Source: Bryoerythrophyllum caledonicum (taxonomy: Eukaryota; Streptophyta; Bryopsida; Pottiales; Pottiaceae). From it: DNA of 64,000 nucleotides. Each line of letters opens with the position of its first letter. Within the stretch, counting starts at the first letter, position 1. Below the pieces are notes generated by a model. The model was given only the letters and a program-made list of their open reading frames with translations, made no database searches and was not told the DNA's origin. Where the stretch lies: positions 37,586,371-37,650,370 of the forward strand of contig OZ020515.1 in NCBI GenBank assembly GCA_963971425.1, read 5' to 3'. The position numbers were made by a program, and so were the translations under genes. Shown here piece by piece: positions 23,712 through 35,483 of the stretch.

Positions 23712-24035
23712 ATTTAGTTGAACTGAAAAGAAAATATCATAATTAGTGCTTATTGCAAATCAATTCTTTGTAAAAAGTCATTACCGATTTGAAATTATAT
23801 ATGATAAAACTATATAGTAAAATTATATAATTTTTTATTCCATCAAACTCTATATTATATGGTGTCATATGAACTATGTTGGTTTAATAATCTCGAAATC
23901 AACTATGTGAAATAATTAAAAATATTTTACAGTGACATAAACATATGATTTGTTCTTCATGAGAAACAACTTTATAATGAAGAGTGTCTTATTTTTTATC
24001 TCCAGTACTACCATTGTTGTTCTTGTATTAAAGTA
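23712..24035. other. AT-rich intergenic DNA
   Basis: I see nothing recognisable in this stretch. Confidence 0.5.
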
Positions 24036-24534
24036 CTAGTGGGGTACCCGTGTCCTCCGGACACAACATTTTTTTGTGTTGAGTCCCCACTTCCCCGTCT
24101 CCTAGCCCTTTCCCTCCAATCCATCGTCCCCCCGTCCTTGTCTCCCGTCCCCGTCCCCGTCCCCCGTCCCTTGATCCCTTGTCCTTGTCCCCTTGTCCTT
24201 GTCCCCTTGTCCCCCGTCCCTCGTCCCCATCTCCCGTCCCCCGTCCCCGTCCCCGTCCCCGTCTCCCGTCCCCATCCCCGTCTCCCGTCCCCCGTCCCCG
24301 TCCCCGTCCCCGTCTCCCGTCCCCGTCCCCTAAACCGTCCCGTCTTTTTATCCAAAACCCTAACTTTTAGCTTTTCATTTTATCAAAAACCCTAACTTTT
24401 AGCTTTTATTTAGTTTTTAGCTTTTAACTTTTAACTTTCACATCACTTTTTCATCCAAGCTTGACGGACCATTTTCATCCACGCGTTCATCCATTCGACA
24501 GATTGCTCATCCTATATTCTTTTATAGATATAGA
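24036..24534 (-). mobile_element. Short non-autonomous Helitron (499 bp)
   Basis: Read on the minus strand it begins TCTATATCTATAAAAG directly after A (24535). It ends with the hairpin GTGTCC-GGA-GGACAC (24064-24050), a GGGTACCCCA spacer and terminal CTAG (24039-24036), followed by T (24035). Insertion between A and T, a 5' TC, a 3' CTRR and a hairpin about 11 bases before the end are the Helitron hallmarks. It has no TIR or target duplication. The inside holds a CCCCGT-rich low-complexity block and no coding sequence. Confidence 0.75.
24110..24340. repeat. (CCCCGT)n-like low-complexity repeat inside the Helitron
   Basis: Irregular units of CCCCGT, CTCCCGT and CCCTTGT run through the block. 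On the minus strand this encodes only Gly/Thr/Arg/Asp runs, so the open frames over it are not genes. Confidence 0.85.
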
Positions 24535-25029
24535 TAATTATGACAACATTAAGCATAATGAACTATGTGTTGTTTTTGTATGATTTATGGTAAAATGATT
24601 GAATAATTAGATGTATAATGCATGTATACTATAAACTTGAATGAGATTATGTATTTAAAAATTTGTGAATTTTGACCGTACGGATTGAAAGATAATTTCT
24701 ATGAAAGTGCAAACATCTTTTGGCCCTTAACCCTTTAACGACATAGGAACCAGAATGTTGTTGATAAGACTCGTTTTTTGGGAGTCACAACTAATTCAAC
24801 TGTTGGATTGATTTGCACTTGTCGGAGCAATTATGCGCTATGCTTTCCTCCATCAAACCCATATTCTCGATCTCCAATCGGTTGAGGCAATAACAATCTA
24901 CATTGATGTCTGTGAAAAAAGTTAACAATGAAATGTACTCCTTGTGTAGATTCTATTGTGTAGAATCTACAAAATCGTAAGAATTTTCACGGTAGCAGGC
25001 AAGGCCTTGTCGTTAAAGGGTGAAGGACC
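24535..25029. other. Intergenic DNA
   Basis: AT-rich, with no reading frame or repeat structure that I can identify. Confidence 0.5.
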
Positions 25030-25412
25030 TAAGAGCATCTCCACGGTGCGACAGAGAACCGCCAAAATCGCCCGATTTGGGATTTTTCAGTGATGCATAT
25101 TCTCACCGGAGACCTGAAAATGGGGAACCGGTTTACTATTTAGAATAATTTTGGTGCAGCTCACAGGGGAAGCGCGTCAGATGCAGGGAGAGCCTCAATT
25201 TTTGGTATTGCCACAACCCAGTCCCTTAACAATACGTGATGTCTCATCATCGGTGGTGGCTGTGTTCAAAGGCCCGTCATGAAAAGGTGACCACCTCTAC
25301 ACTGCCATTTCCCCACTCATCTTTTCTCCGTCTACCGGTGTAGGCACTCAACGTCATACCGGAGTCACTCCCGTTCTAATTTTAGAGGAGTCTTTCAACG
25401 TCATACTGTAGG

Positions 25413-25725
25413 CCCGCTCACTGGGTTCAATCCGTGTTCGGGCTGTCAGGCCCTGTTTTGGTCTTCTTTCCGTCTCCCGCGGCCGTCCCCCAAAAGCATC
25501 TTTCCGCCCCCTTGTCCGCGTCTTTTCCTTCCAGCGCCTCTCGCCCTTTCCGAGATCCCTGCCCGATCCATCCCGATAAGCGCCTGCCCGCCCCTGCTAT
25601 CGGCGCAGACCCCGAGACCCGATAACACCATATCGGCTATCGGCCTAGGAACGGATCCACGCCCACGTGTACCGGTGGGACCCATCCACCCGCCCTCCGC
25701 CGCCGAGTAGCCAGTATCATCCGGG
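25413..25725 (+). repeat. MULE left terminal inverted repeat
   Basis: Begins CCCGCTCACTGGGTTCAATC and matches the reverse complement of 35484-35795 with few mismatches (e.g. G/A at the ninth-tenth bases inward; GTTATCGGG here against GTTTTCGGG in the right copy). It contains five CGATA/TATCG pentamers within about 75 bases (25573-25643). Confidence 0.92.
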
Positions 25726-26629
25726 GATGGTCACAATCATCCATCGCAGGAGGGTTGCAATCAGCCGGAATCCAAATCGATTGAATCTGAAAGCAATCAT
25801 TTTTTGCATAGGGTTTCGATGGAGCTATCGCGGATTGAATGACAGGGCGGTCTCTTGATTTGGTCGAGGCGATGTGCTCTCATGGTAAAGCGTGAGATGG
25901 TTTTGATAGCTATAGTTCTGTGGTTGGCGGCTGGTAGTCTCGATAGGAGAATTAGAGTCTCATCATTGTCGCCATCAATTTCAAATGTTCCAGCGGCGTT
26001 GTTCAAATGGCGAAGGCTACTGTTGGCTCGTTTTCTCTCTCATTTGCAAACCCGTTTGTTTGTACTCGCTATTATCGTTTGCGCTGTTCTTTTGCGAGCT
26101 CGATCTCAGAGAATTCCTTGACATCTTCCATCTCCGACGACGCCTTCTGGTAAGCATGCAAACCCTCCCGCTCTCATTCAGTTTGTAAACCTATAGGCTC
26201 ATATCGAGTTGTGAAGTGGACGCAGGAAGTTGATAGTTAGGGTTTCTGGAACTCGATATTCTCAGTACTAGTTTTTCTGGAATCATACTGAAGTTTATCT
26301 GTAGACGATAAGGATTTTGGGGTTTAGCGATCTGTCGGATTTGTTTAGCCGTATACGATAAGGCACTCAGGTGATTTTCTATTCTTACGTTGTCAGTAAG
26401 CGTGAGCGTGGAGTTCATGATAGAATATACTGTGTCGATTGGAGTACGAAAAGAGATAACGATTGGAATTCCAAGTGCCGCGCTGATAGGAGTACCAAGG
26501 GAGGTACCGTTTGGAATACTAAAAGGCTTTAACTTCTCGGTTTTGGTTTAGGGTTTATAGCTTCTCATGTACCACGTTTCATAATAAGTTTCATGACTGA
26601 TTTGCTCTGTATGCTGTAGGTCTGCAAAA

Positions 26630-28675
26630 ATGCCGAGATGCAACTGCGTCAGTGAGTTACCGAGAGGGGTGGAGGCTGTTCCCACCCACCCGAAGTACAA
26701 CGATAGGCTGAAGAGGATAGAGCAAGTTTTCAAGGTGGAGGGGCATTACTGGCAAGACAGTTGGGATCCTCTCACGGCCAGGAGAATGATTCTGGCGATG
26801 CACGGGCCAGACTCGCAGATTTACAAGACCAGTGAACTGTCTCCGGAGAAGAAAGCTTTTCACTGTCCGTATTGCAAGGAGGTCGGGCAGAAACATAGGA
26901 TCAATCTGCACCTGAATCACGCGAAGTGCCCTAGGCGACCTAACAGGAAAATGCCTGCTTATCCGAACCTCGACATCAAGAATCAACCTCAATTCATACA
27001 GAAGATGGTGGATTCTACAACAGTGGACGACGTCATTGCTGCTTTCCAGCATATCGTCCCACTCGATAGGGCTAGCAGGAAGCCGAGAGGCGGCGGGAAG
27101 AGAGCGGCCGGGACTGGATCTCGGGACACGCGCGCAAGAAAGCGAGGTGCGTCGTCCTCTCGGGTTCCGAGAGCAGTCCGATTGGAAGCCGATGACGAGG
27201 AGTCGTCATCGGATGACGACGATCAGTACGAGGCGGGCGAGGATGGCGATAGGTCTGAGGACCGCGAAGATGTCGATGCTAGGCCCATGGACATCGTCGC
27301 CTACAGCGTTCCAGCGACATCGGAAAGTGGGCACTTCGTTTCCGGGAATGTGGCTTCCAGAGCCCCGATAAGCCAGGCGATTGTTACATCAAGTGCTCGT
27401 GGTCGGGACATGCACTCGATAAAGCGAGGTGCATCGTCCTCTCGGGCATCGAGAGCAGTGCATGCACAGCCCCCGTCCGATACGACCACATCGGATGAGG
27501 AGGACCAGGACGGGTCGCGAGAGGATAGCGAATCCTCTGAGGCGCGCGAAGATACCGATGCGCGTCCCAGTGAAGCGATCCCGGTCAGGCATCCAGCCAC
27601 GGCGAAGGGTGGGCAATGCAGCTCCGGGAACGTCGAGAAGAGGCCTACGATAGGCCAGGAGGTTGCAACATCCTCTCGGCGTGCGAGGAGCCCCAAACCG
27701 AACTTTACTGCGCGTGCGACGTGTCCCTTTGACAGCATCACTGCCCCGAATTTCCATGGAGAAGACGATCCATATTCCGTAGGGAATGCAGCGGAAGTGC
27801 GCGAACAGTACAAGGTGGTGCGGAGGGACAATGGACCTAGCGCGACTCTCGCCGATATCTCCGACGAGAGGTTAAGTATCAGACAATACCTCACGGGGGG
27901 CGCTAGGCCGAGGTACAGTAACCCGGACAGAGAAGCCAGGGCGCGGGAATTGGAGGAAATGCGCATTCGCGAAATAGAGCGCATTCGTCTCGACGTGGAC
28001 GAAAAGTACGCGGCGTCCATCCAAACCGACATACCTCCAGTGAGGCGAACCCGAACCCCTTTGTGGATTCTCATGAAGAATGGTTTGCTGTCTGAAGAGG
28101 AGCGTTGCAGCATATCGTCCGAGGATCATCTACTTCAGATGATGCAGGACGTTGTGGCGCAAGGGCAGTGGCGTTTTACGTCTGCTATCGGGCAAGCGTT
28201 CTGCACGCAAGCCATCTCCACCGACGAGCTAAATGAGTGCAAGCCTATCGTGGAGCTGGCGCAGTTTCCGTGGAGCGAGAAGCTGAGAATTCGGTAGGTT
28301 GCTACTGTGAGGGAGACGTGGCTATTTCTTCAACGAGAGAAGGAGGCGCAAGAATGGGAGGTCTCGGGAAGAGCTAGGGCCGCCAGGATCCAACAAGACC
28401 GCGAGGCGGAACTGGTCTCCCGAATTGCCTCCTACGACAAGGAGCGGTCTGTGGAATGGGAGGCCTTGGTGTGGGACTACAATCTCCTGTTCCACTTCTG
28501 CGCCGATAACCCCTTCATTCGCGAGCTCTTGCCGCCCATGCCATGGAAACACAACCTCTGAAGAGGCGAGAGTGGTGTTATCGATCTTGAAGGCAGCAAG
28601 TATCGATCCCATGCGTCCTCCACGAGAAGCGAGGCTCCTGAAGTGTTGGTTTATCGCCAACGGTTTCAGTAACCG
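26630..28675 (+). CDS. MULE-encoded zinc-finger/acidic protein (5' part of the Ulp1 gene or a separate gene)
   Basis: ATG at 26630 follows a likely intron end (TGCTGTAG near 26620). The N-terminus has a Cys/His finger, FHCPYCKEVGQKHRINLHLN then HAKC (residues about 84-106), perhaps for DNA binding. Two tandem copies of about 95 residues follow, each starting KRGASSSR, passing an acidic Asp/Glu/Ser block (EESSSDDDDQYEAGEDG; TTSDEEDQDGSREDSESSE) and ending TSSRRAR/TSSARGR. A charged helical stretch (RARELEEMRIREIERIRLD) comes next. The frame meets TAG at 28295-28297, continues open in the same frame to 28561, then appears to shift by one base near 28555 into SEEARVVLSILKAASIDPM, ending at a donor near 28675. 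The phase there fits the exon at 28836, so it is probably the first exon of the peptidase gene with two lesions. Function unknown. Confidence 0.6.
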
Positions 28676-28835
28676 GTTTGTCCCCCCTCTATTATCGTCA
28701 TCTATTTTACCAGCTATTTTAGGGCTTCAATGCTATCGGATTCTCGTTCCAGTTCAGAGTTTTTTGTCGTTTTAACAACTACTGGATTGGAGGTATCGCT
28801 TATGAGTTATCGCCTGACTGTTGTTTGAATTGCAG

Positions 28836-31832
28836 TGGAACAAATATGTGCCATCCCCACGCGCGAATGACGCCGCTGATGATTGATAGGAACTCCGATA
28901 ACGCACATTCGCCTTGGGATGGCGCATTATTTCTGTACGAGAAGCTAGGGAGGTTTCTCTTCGGGCATGTGGAGTACGCGGATGAAGATCCGGAGGTGGT
29001 AGAACTCCATCAGATGCTCGTTAACGAAGCGCGTGAATGCGGCAGAGCTGTAATACAGTTCACCCATCACGTAAGAGCGCGGACAGTCATCGACATGGCC
29101 TGTAGACACGAGGTCCAGTTTGAGCTGAGGTGGTGTCAAACCGATCTGGCGTCGTACATGCCATGGGAGCTTCTCGAAGAGCAATGCCTGTTTCGGGAAG
29201 ACATCGACTTACTATATGTCGGCAGTGGATCGAGTAAGCCGTCCGCCACATCGTTTACGATCTTCACTTACAATTTTATGCATATCGTGTGTGAGTACTT
29301 ATGTTTATCCACTGTCACGTGTGTACAGATATGGTAGGTGGTCACCTTATCGGAGTCCATGACGGGCCCGAGATGCAGGCTTGTCTCACGGCGATAACAA
29401 GTTTCTGCCGGAAGCAATGCGCAGCATCGGTGTCACGTATTCGATCCGAAGACGTCACGGAGGATTCTTCTCGGAATACTCGAGACATCGAGGGTGCCCA
29501 GGCTCTTATCGCCGTCCACGAGGGAACTCTGATTGGGCTCGGAGAGCGACGAGAACCTGCTCAAAGAAGGGAGCACGTAGAGAAGGTCTCTCTCCCGCCG
29601 CATGTCGTGGTGGAGGACGTCGGCGATAAGAAAGATGAGAGTCCTTCAGAAGCTGCATCTCGGGAGGGGGAGGAGACGATGGACGTCGACTCCGAGAGGG
29701 AGGAGATCTCGGGTAACGAAGGAGATGCCAGTATCCCCGACCCCGGGTTCGATGACGTCCCGAATTTAAGCCGTGGGAGCGAGGATCGAGAAGCCGATGT
29801 CACACCTGACAACGCCGAGGTCAGCCAGGAAGCTGAGAACCTAGCGGACCGGCGCACTACATCTGCAGGCGGTGCTACTGCCGAAGGCGATATGTCAGGC
29901 GTCGCTTCTTACATGGTCCCGGTTCCTATCGAAGCCGAGAAGGAATGTCGTGCTAAGGAAAACAACGATCCGCCTATCGTTGAGAGGGATTCGCAGCCAT
30001 CGGAGCCTATTGTGTCTGAAGAAGAAGCGGCAATGCCTTCGGAGCCTACCGTACCTGAAGAAGGAGCGGCAATGCCATCGGAGCCTGTTGTGGCGGACGA
30101 CGGGGACGAAACGCCTCTCGGATGGACCCAGGTAATGGCTGACCTCACGCTTGGAGATGGGTTGCTAAACCTACACGGGAACCAAACCCCCGAGGACTTA
30201 CGATTATTACATGGGGTAAGAACACAACGAGCCGTGAAGGTTGCCGAGGGAATAAATAGACAAAACCGTCCTTTTAACCTATCGCGATATCCGCCTATGT
30301 ATGCTATGTTGTTTGCTTCCCCTCGAATCTGTGTCATAGAGACTACGCCCCTAACGACTATAGATTCTGTGTTTTTGTAGGACGGGTTATCGGAACAATG
30401 GAGAGAGCGAACTCTAGCGCAAGTCATCGAGGGCGTGATGGAGAAGAGGGAGTCCATTGTGTATCATCCAGGACTTCTGGAATCGCTCGCGAAACGCGTC
30501 CCTGATAACCCACCCCCGTATGAGTGTATGTTGCCCGAGAACCGCCACATCTGCACGTCTCGGATGCCCGACTGGAATAGAGAGCCCACTCTATGCTTCG
30601 AGGCTGCAAGTCACTCTCCGGAGCTGGTCGAGCAAAGTTTGGGTCTTATCGTCGAGCTTCTGAAGCACAGGTTTAGTTTTTTACTCTTATCGTCCGATAC
30701 TTTCCGATTTGCTTCCTCAAGTATAGTTCATGTTCGATATCTTGTGAACGATAACCCCTTAATACGATATGACTTGTACTGTACAAATGCACGTATCGTT
30801 TGCTAACTCACAGTGTCATTTCTGTCCCGCAGATCCCCTGGCAAGAAACTCGATGACATTGTAGACGATATGCTCGTCTTCGGCCCGGACAAGAGGAAAG
30901 CTGTGACCATATCGCTCAATCGTGCCGACTCGGGCTGCATTCTCCAGGACCGGCGAGAGCTTGACGGCTCTCTTATGGACTTCCTACTCCGGCATATCGT
31001 ATACCGCGCTGACCCGGAGGTACGACGGCACTACGCGTTGACTCACAACTGGATGTCCAATTGCATGCAGTCGAAAATCGATGACGCAAGCACATGGGAC
31101 GAAGTCGTGTATTACATCTATCGTACCGTGCGTACCGTATCTCGACTCGAGGACACACTAGTGGTGCCCTACCAGAACATGGGTCACTGGAGTATATTTG
31201 TCGTGGAGGACTCCAAGACGATACAATTCGACACGTTGAATATGCACCGGGACGAGCGAGCGGGCAACTTCGCGTTTGTGTTGCACATGGCGTGGGCGAT
31301 GGCGAGGGGTGTTTCGCCTAAGTCGGCCATGTGGAGGAAGTGGCAAGGACGGAAGGTGAAGAGGTTGCCTATTCCAAAGCAAGCGTTGTCGTGGGAGTGC
31401 GGTTACGTGTCGTGCTTGGCATTCTGGCACTACCTCGTCATACGTGGGAGTAGTCCAATGTCCGATCCGGATTTGCTGCAGAACCACAAATGGCAGGACT
31501 GGGCGGGGTCAAAAGCGCGACTGTGGTTAGTTCAGGCGTTCTATCTCGAGCTTATTTCCCCGCCCAATGGGTTTTCTAAGCCTACAGTTGATGTCTGGAG
31601 TCCTGTACAGGCATATGTTCTCGCCAGCGAGAACATGGAGGGCGATGATGAAACCATGGAGATGAGCCCGGAAATAGGAAGGAGGAATACGACGAGGGCT
31701 GCTATCGGATTGGGTATCGAGAAGACGATAGCATTGCAGCTCAAGGGATGTCGTGTGAGGCAGCCTCTCGGCGAAGCACCTAGGGAAGGGGTGAAGAAGC
31801 CGGGCACGAAGAGAAAGCCGAAGAAGAAGTAG
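28836..31832 (+). CDS. MULE-encoded Ulp1-like cysteine peptidase (C48 family)
   Basis: Exons by eye: 28836-29233, 29329-30215, 30381-30670, 30833-31832. All are GT/AG and in phase. The first half is an uncharacterised acidic region with a short repeat (MPSEPTVPEEGAA / MPSEPVVADDGDE). The last exon is the C48 peptidase: catalytic His in NMGHWSIFVVED, Asp in IQFDTLNMH, then Gln and Cys in PKQALSWECGYVSCLAFW. This His-Asp-Gln-Cys set cleaves SUMO-like or other ubiquitin-like tags in the host family. In Kaonashi MULEs the role of this gene is unknown. A basic, nuclear-localisation-like tail (KKPGTKRKPKKK) ends the protein. The stop at 31830-31832 lies 409 bp from the convergent transposase stop. 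The catalytic exon has no lesion, so the enzyme may be functional. Confidence 0.82.
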
Positions 31833-32241
31833 GCTCAGAGCTTCTTCTTCTTGTATTTTATATGTACGATAGGTTAGGCTCAGACATATCGTCCGACGAT
31901 AGGTGTGTATACATTCATTTTCCGATCAAATACTGGACGAATCTGTACCGTACATTCCATTATGTACAAGAATGTGTTGGTAATGAAATGATCGCGAAGA
32001 TGTCTATCTATCCTGGCTATCGTTTATCTATGCATAATAATGTGTATTTGTCCTACCAATCCTGTTTGTATCCTGTCGAGGACTATACCTCCCGCGATAA
32101 GAACTACAGGAGCGAGAGCAGTATACCTCTTCCGATAAGATGAACATATGTAGGAGAGGACGATGGACCACAATATGGCAACCCGATAACGCGGTGGCGT
32201 TATCGGATCTCTAAATTAAGAATATAGCCTATTGGCTATGC
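31833..32241. other. Convergent intergenic spacer of the MULE
   Basis: This is the 3' ends region of the peptidase and transposase genes. It holds nine CGATA/TATCG pentamers by eye and the perfect hairpin described separately. No gene. Confidence 0.6.
32183..32206. terminator. Perfect 10-bp hairpin between convergent MULE genes
   Basis: CCGATAACGC-GGTG-GCGTTATCGG. Each arm contains the element's CGATA motif, so it could be a paired protein-binding site as well as an RNA 3'-end structure. The terminator role is inferred from position only. Confidence 0.4.
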
Positions 32242-35055
32242 TTACTGCGTAAGGTTCTCGGGAGCACGAGCCAAGGAATGTCGGTAACCTCGCGAATCTA
32301 AGAAATCGCGCAGTCTTTGAAGCCTCATTCCGAGCCCGTCTCGGTTACAAGGGAGGGAATGAGCAATCTGCAGCAGTGGATGAAGCATGCCGGCATCAAT
32401 ATCTGCCTCGATTCTGGACAATGTCGCATCCATACTTCGTAACCCGGCGTCCAAGTGCCGCGCCAGTATCGGTTGCCGATACGCCTTATCGAGGAGCTTC
32501 AAAATGAGTTGGTGCATGCGGTCGAAGTCATCTGACCACACACTTCCCAGTTCTCGTGTTGGCGATGTCTCGAAACATACATCTCGGTCACATGATCTTG
32601 AAGGCAAGATATCGTTGGCGTCGATATCGAGAACAGGCCGTAGGATTTCCGATCTCTGGTCGTTGGAGAGCAGGAGATTTGTCATACCTCCTTGGGCCGT
32701 GCCGCGTAGAGAGCCGAGGTATCGGGCAATCTTGCCCGAGGCGAGGTCGGGTCTCGTTAACTCGAGTACTTTAACTTGATGCTTGCAGATGTTCCCTTTC
32801 TGGGAATACACACACTCGCAGACGGCCCACTCTGTGCAGGGATTGTATACAGCGTACGCAATGTGACCTCGTTTCGAAGACCTAACCAAAGCCGGTCCTC
32901 CAATATACATTGGCAATACGACGTTCTCGTTTGGGATCGAATTGGCTTGAATAATGGAGTTTACCATAATCTGCCTCAGCTTCTTGTTCTTCACGAACCC
33001 GTTCTGTTTACTCCAGTCGGTGTAGTCATATTTCTCAATGACATTCCCAGTGAGCTCATAGATAAGCCAGTCCATCCGTCGGCCGATAAGCTTCCTTTTC
33101 GACTGTCGCAAGACGGATTTCATGTTCGAATGGAATGACTCTATCGCAGCTGTGGTATCCTGGCCCGCATGAGGGATCTTTCTGTCTCCCACTACCCACA
33201 TATGGATTTTCGGCATCCATTCCTTGTCAAAATACTTCCAGTACTCCTTTGCATCTGGAATGCGTGCCTTTGCCTCCATATAGACGTGTTGAACCCACTC
33301 TAACAACGTCCAGATCCTCGTAGGAGGTCCTCTCGTAGCAGGGTCATCGCAATCACTTGGTGTCTCCGACATGTACATAAAATCCCCTACAGTACGCAAT
33401 GCAGCAGCTCTCGCCTCCATGTCTTTCAACTTCGCACAAGCGTTCTTTTGCCAGGCTCGACGCACGTGCCACAAGCATAGGAACAGAAACGACCGAGGCC
33501 AAACTTCCCTGCGATAAGTAAAAACACGATAACCCATCAGATAACCCGGCACGATACGAGAAAGCCAGAACGCCGATATGTCGGATCATCCCGACCTGAA
33601 CCTGACGTACAAAAGGCAAGATATGAAAGCAGAGGGGGTATTCTGTGAGTCTCTATAGTTTCTTACCGGAGTGAGTTGATCTCGTTATCGGCGTCGTCGA
33701 GTACGAATGCTGTAGGTCTCCATCTTGGGTTGATTTGCTCTAGCTTCTCTTTTAGAGCGTGCATCCAAGGCACTAGATCACTTTGTTTTGATCTCGCGGT
33801 GATTATAAAGGCGACGGGCACGCCATTCCTCCAGTCGTCGAACACCATCATCGTGAATAGAGGGTACTGTAAACAATAGGAAATATTAGTACTAGAAGAT
33901 ACGAATCGATGTAGCAGAAGTTCGTAGATAGGATGAGTAGACACATTCAGAGCGAATCGTAAAGGCACATACCTTCTTGTTGTTTGTAGCGAAGGTCCCG
34001 TCTATCGCAATAATGCTATCGTGCCCATAGTTGAGCATCATCCGCAGCTGAAAGGGGGTCTGAATCCCTATCACGAAGGGCACGTTGTCAGAGTTCAGGA
34101 CCCCTTCTATCTTAGTCCCCGGATCCTGGTAGTAGAATACCATCTCTCGATTCTCTCGTACCCACATTCTAACACTCTCGGCATCATTATGGTGCTTCAT
34201 GTAGAGTTCTTGCGCACGGACGCCACAAATGTTCCGAATATCCTCCATGCTCAGGAAACAATCCCGAGAAGGTGTGAGCGTGCCCTCATCGCGTCCTTTG
34301 AGTACCAACCTCTGATGCTTTAGTTTAATCGATTCCATAGGAACGAGCTCGTCGTACTGCCGTAGAACCCAATCTCTAACCTCCTCCGATGTGCACTTTC
34401 GGAATCTGAGTCTCCCCCTGGTGATGTTTACCTTATCGTGAACGATAATGCCCTCTCTATCAACGTGATCTTTGCAGAAGTACCCTATCTCGGCGATAGA
34501 TGGTAGAAAGTAGTACCTCTTTACATAGAATCTACATTGGCAGCCCACCTTCATAGACCCTCCCTCCTTCGCGTCAGTAGCACGAGGGCCTTTCTGACCA
34601 CGTCCTGAGTATATCTGTTTTCCTTTCCGATTGTATCGTCGTGCTGTGGGTGCCATATCGGGAGTGATATCGTCGATCTTGTCTCTATTGTCTTGGGGAC
34701 CGTATTGACAACGCCATCTGCAACGACAACCGAGAACTTTTAGTGATGGATATAGTGCGCAGTAGACGATATGACAGTAACCCTCGTAACAGCAATGACC
34801 ATCTTGCCGTTGAAGCTCGATGGGGCAGTTCCAGCGATAGTGGGTCTTATCTCTCACGTTCGTGGGGTCGAATTTATCCCGCACGAATGTGGTCTCGACG
34901 TCCTTTCGGCCTGATTGCTCACCATTCACGAAATCCATTACTCTATCCCATGGAATGTAGGCGATAAGCTTCGATTGCTTTCCCTCACCGGGGTCGAGTT
35001 CATGATAGACCATGGAGGTCATCAACAGCGGACTTCGTCTCCCTCTCGGCCTCAA
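32242..35055 (-). CDS. MULE transposase (mudrA-type) with SWIM zinc finger
   Basis: Minus-strand exons by eye: 35055-33973, 33866-33667, 33508-32242. Phases agree, about 849 residues. The N-terminal third has Cys/His clusters (HYRWNCPIELQ, CCYEGYCHIVYC, CRCRWRCQYG, VGCQCRFYVKRYY), probable DNA-binding modules. The MULE domain (PF10551 type) shows the DDE triad: Asp in IIAIDGTFATNNKK, Asp in AFVLDDADNE, the family CLWHVRRAWQKN block, and Glu in DTTAAIESFHSNMK. The SWIM finger is CECVYSQKGNICKH (C-x-C-x8-C-x-H). It would cut and join element ends at the TIRs. No frame break was seen in the three exons. A separate upstream frame (35350-35000) may be its original N-terminus. It converges with the peptidase gene, as in other MULEs with extra genes. 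Confidence 0.85.
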
Positions 35056-35350
35056 TATTCCACCTCAGATCTTTCCAAGTTAGCAAACCAGGTGGAGGCT
35101 TATGTAATGCATCACGCATCCTAAGAACCTTGTGACCATGCTTCATGAGGTACCGAGCGTGCGGGCCTTCTCGGATAGCTGTATCTAGATCTTGCACACC
35201 CTCCTCACGCACACCAGCAGGCTTCTTTCGACCCTGCCGCCTCCATCCTCTCGCTGCCACCCCGTTATCGGCTCCACTCCGAACTGGTACCTCACTTGCA
35301 TCCACACCTGGGAAGACCGGCGGCAGGAGATTCAGATCCAGGAACTCCAT
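35000..35350 (-). CDS. Small frame upstream of the transposase, possible N-terminal exon
   Basis: A 116-codon minus-strand frame beginning MEFLDLNLLPPVFPGVDAS lies between the right TIR and the transposase and overlaps the transposase start (35055) in another frame. FLDLNLLPP resembles an LxLxL/DLNxxP (EAR-type) repression motif. The frame ends at DDLHGLS. The alternative frame at that place, MTSMVYHELDPGEG, continues into the transposase. So the two were probably one protein, now separated by a single-base change, or joined by an intron I cannot place. Confidence 0.4.
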   Translation of the reverse strand: MEFLDLNLLPPVFPGVDASEVPVRSGADNGVAARGWRRQGRKKPAGVREEGVQDLDTAIREGPHARYLMKHGHKVLRMRDALHKPPPGLLTWKDLRWNIEAERETKSAVDDLHGLS

Positions 35351-35483
35351 TCCCGCTGCCTATCGGTGACACTCTACTCTCCCGCGAGCACAACAAATGG
35401 CGCCGCAATGAACACGGGCTGGGGAGACGTTGCAAGCCGAGTCCAACATAAATCATCTACATCATATCCGCTCCTCGGATTGC

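Noticed and set aside
24008..24395. Pro/Val/Ser or Gly/Thr/Arg repeat frames on both strands
   Set aside because: Low-complexity CCCCGT repeat inside the Helitron.
25434..25685. Open frames shared by 25.4-25.7 kb and 35.4-35.8 kb
   Set aside because: They are the two terminal inverted repeats of the MULE, not genes.
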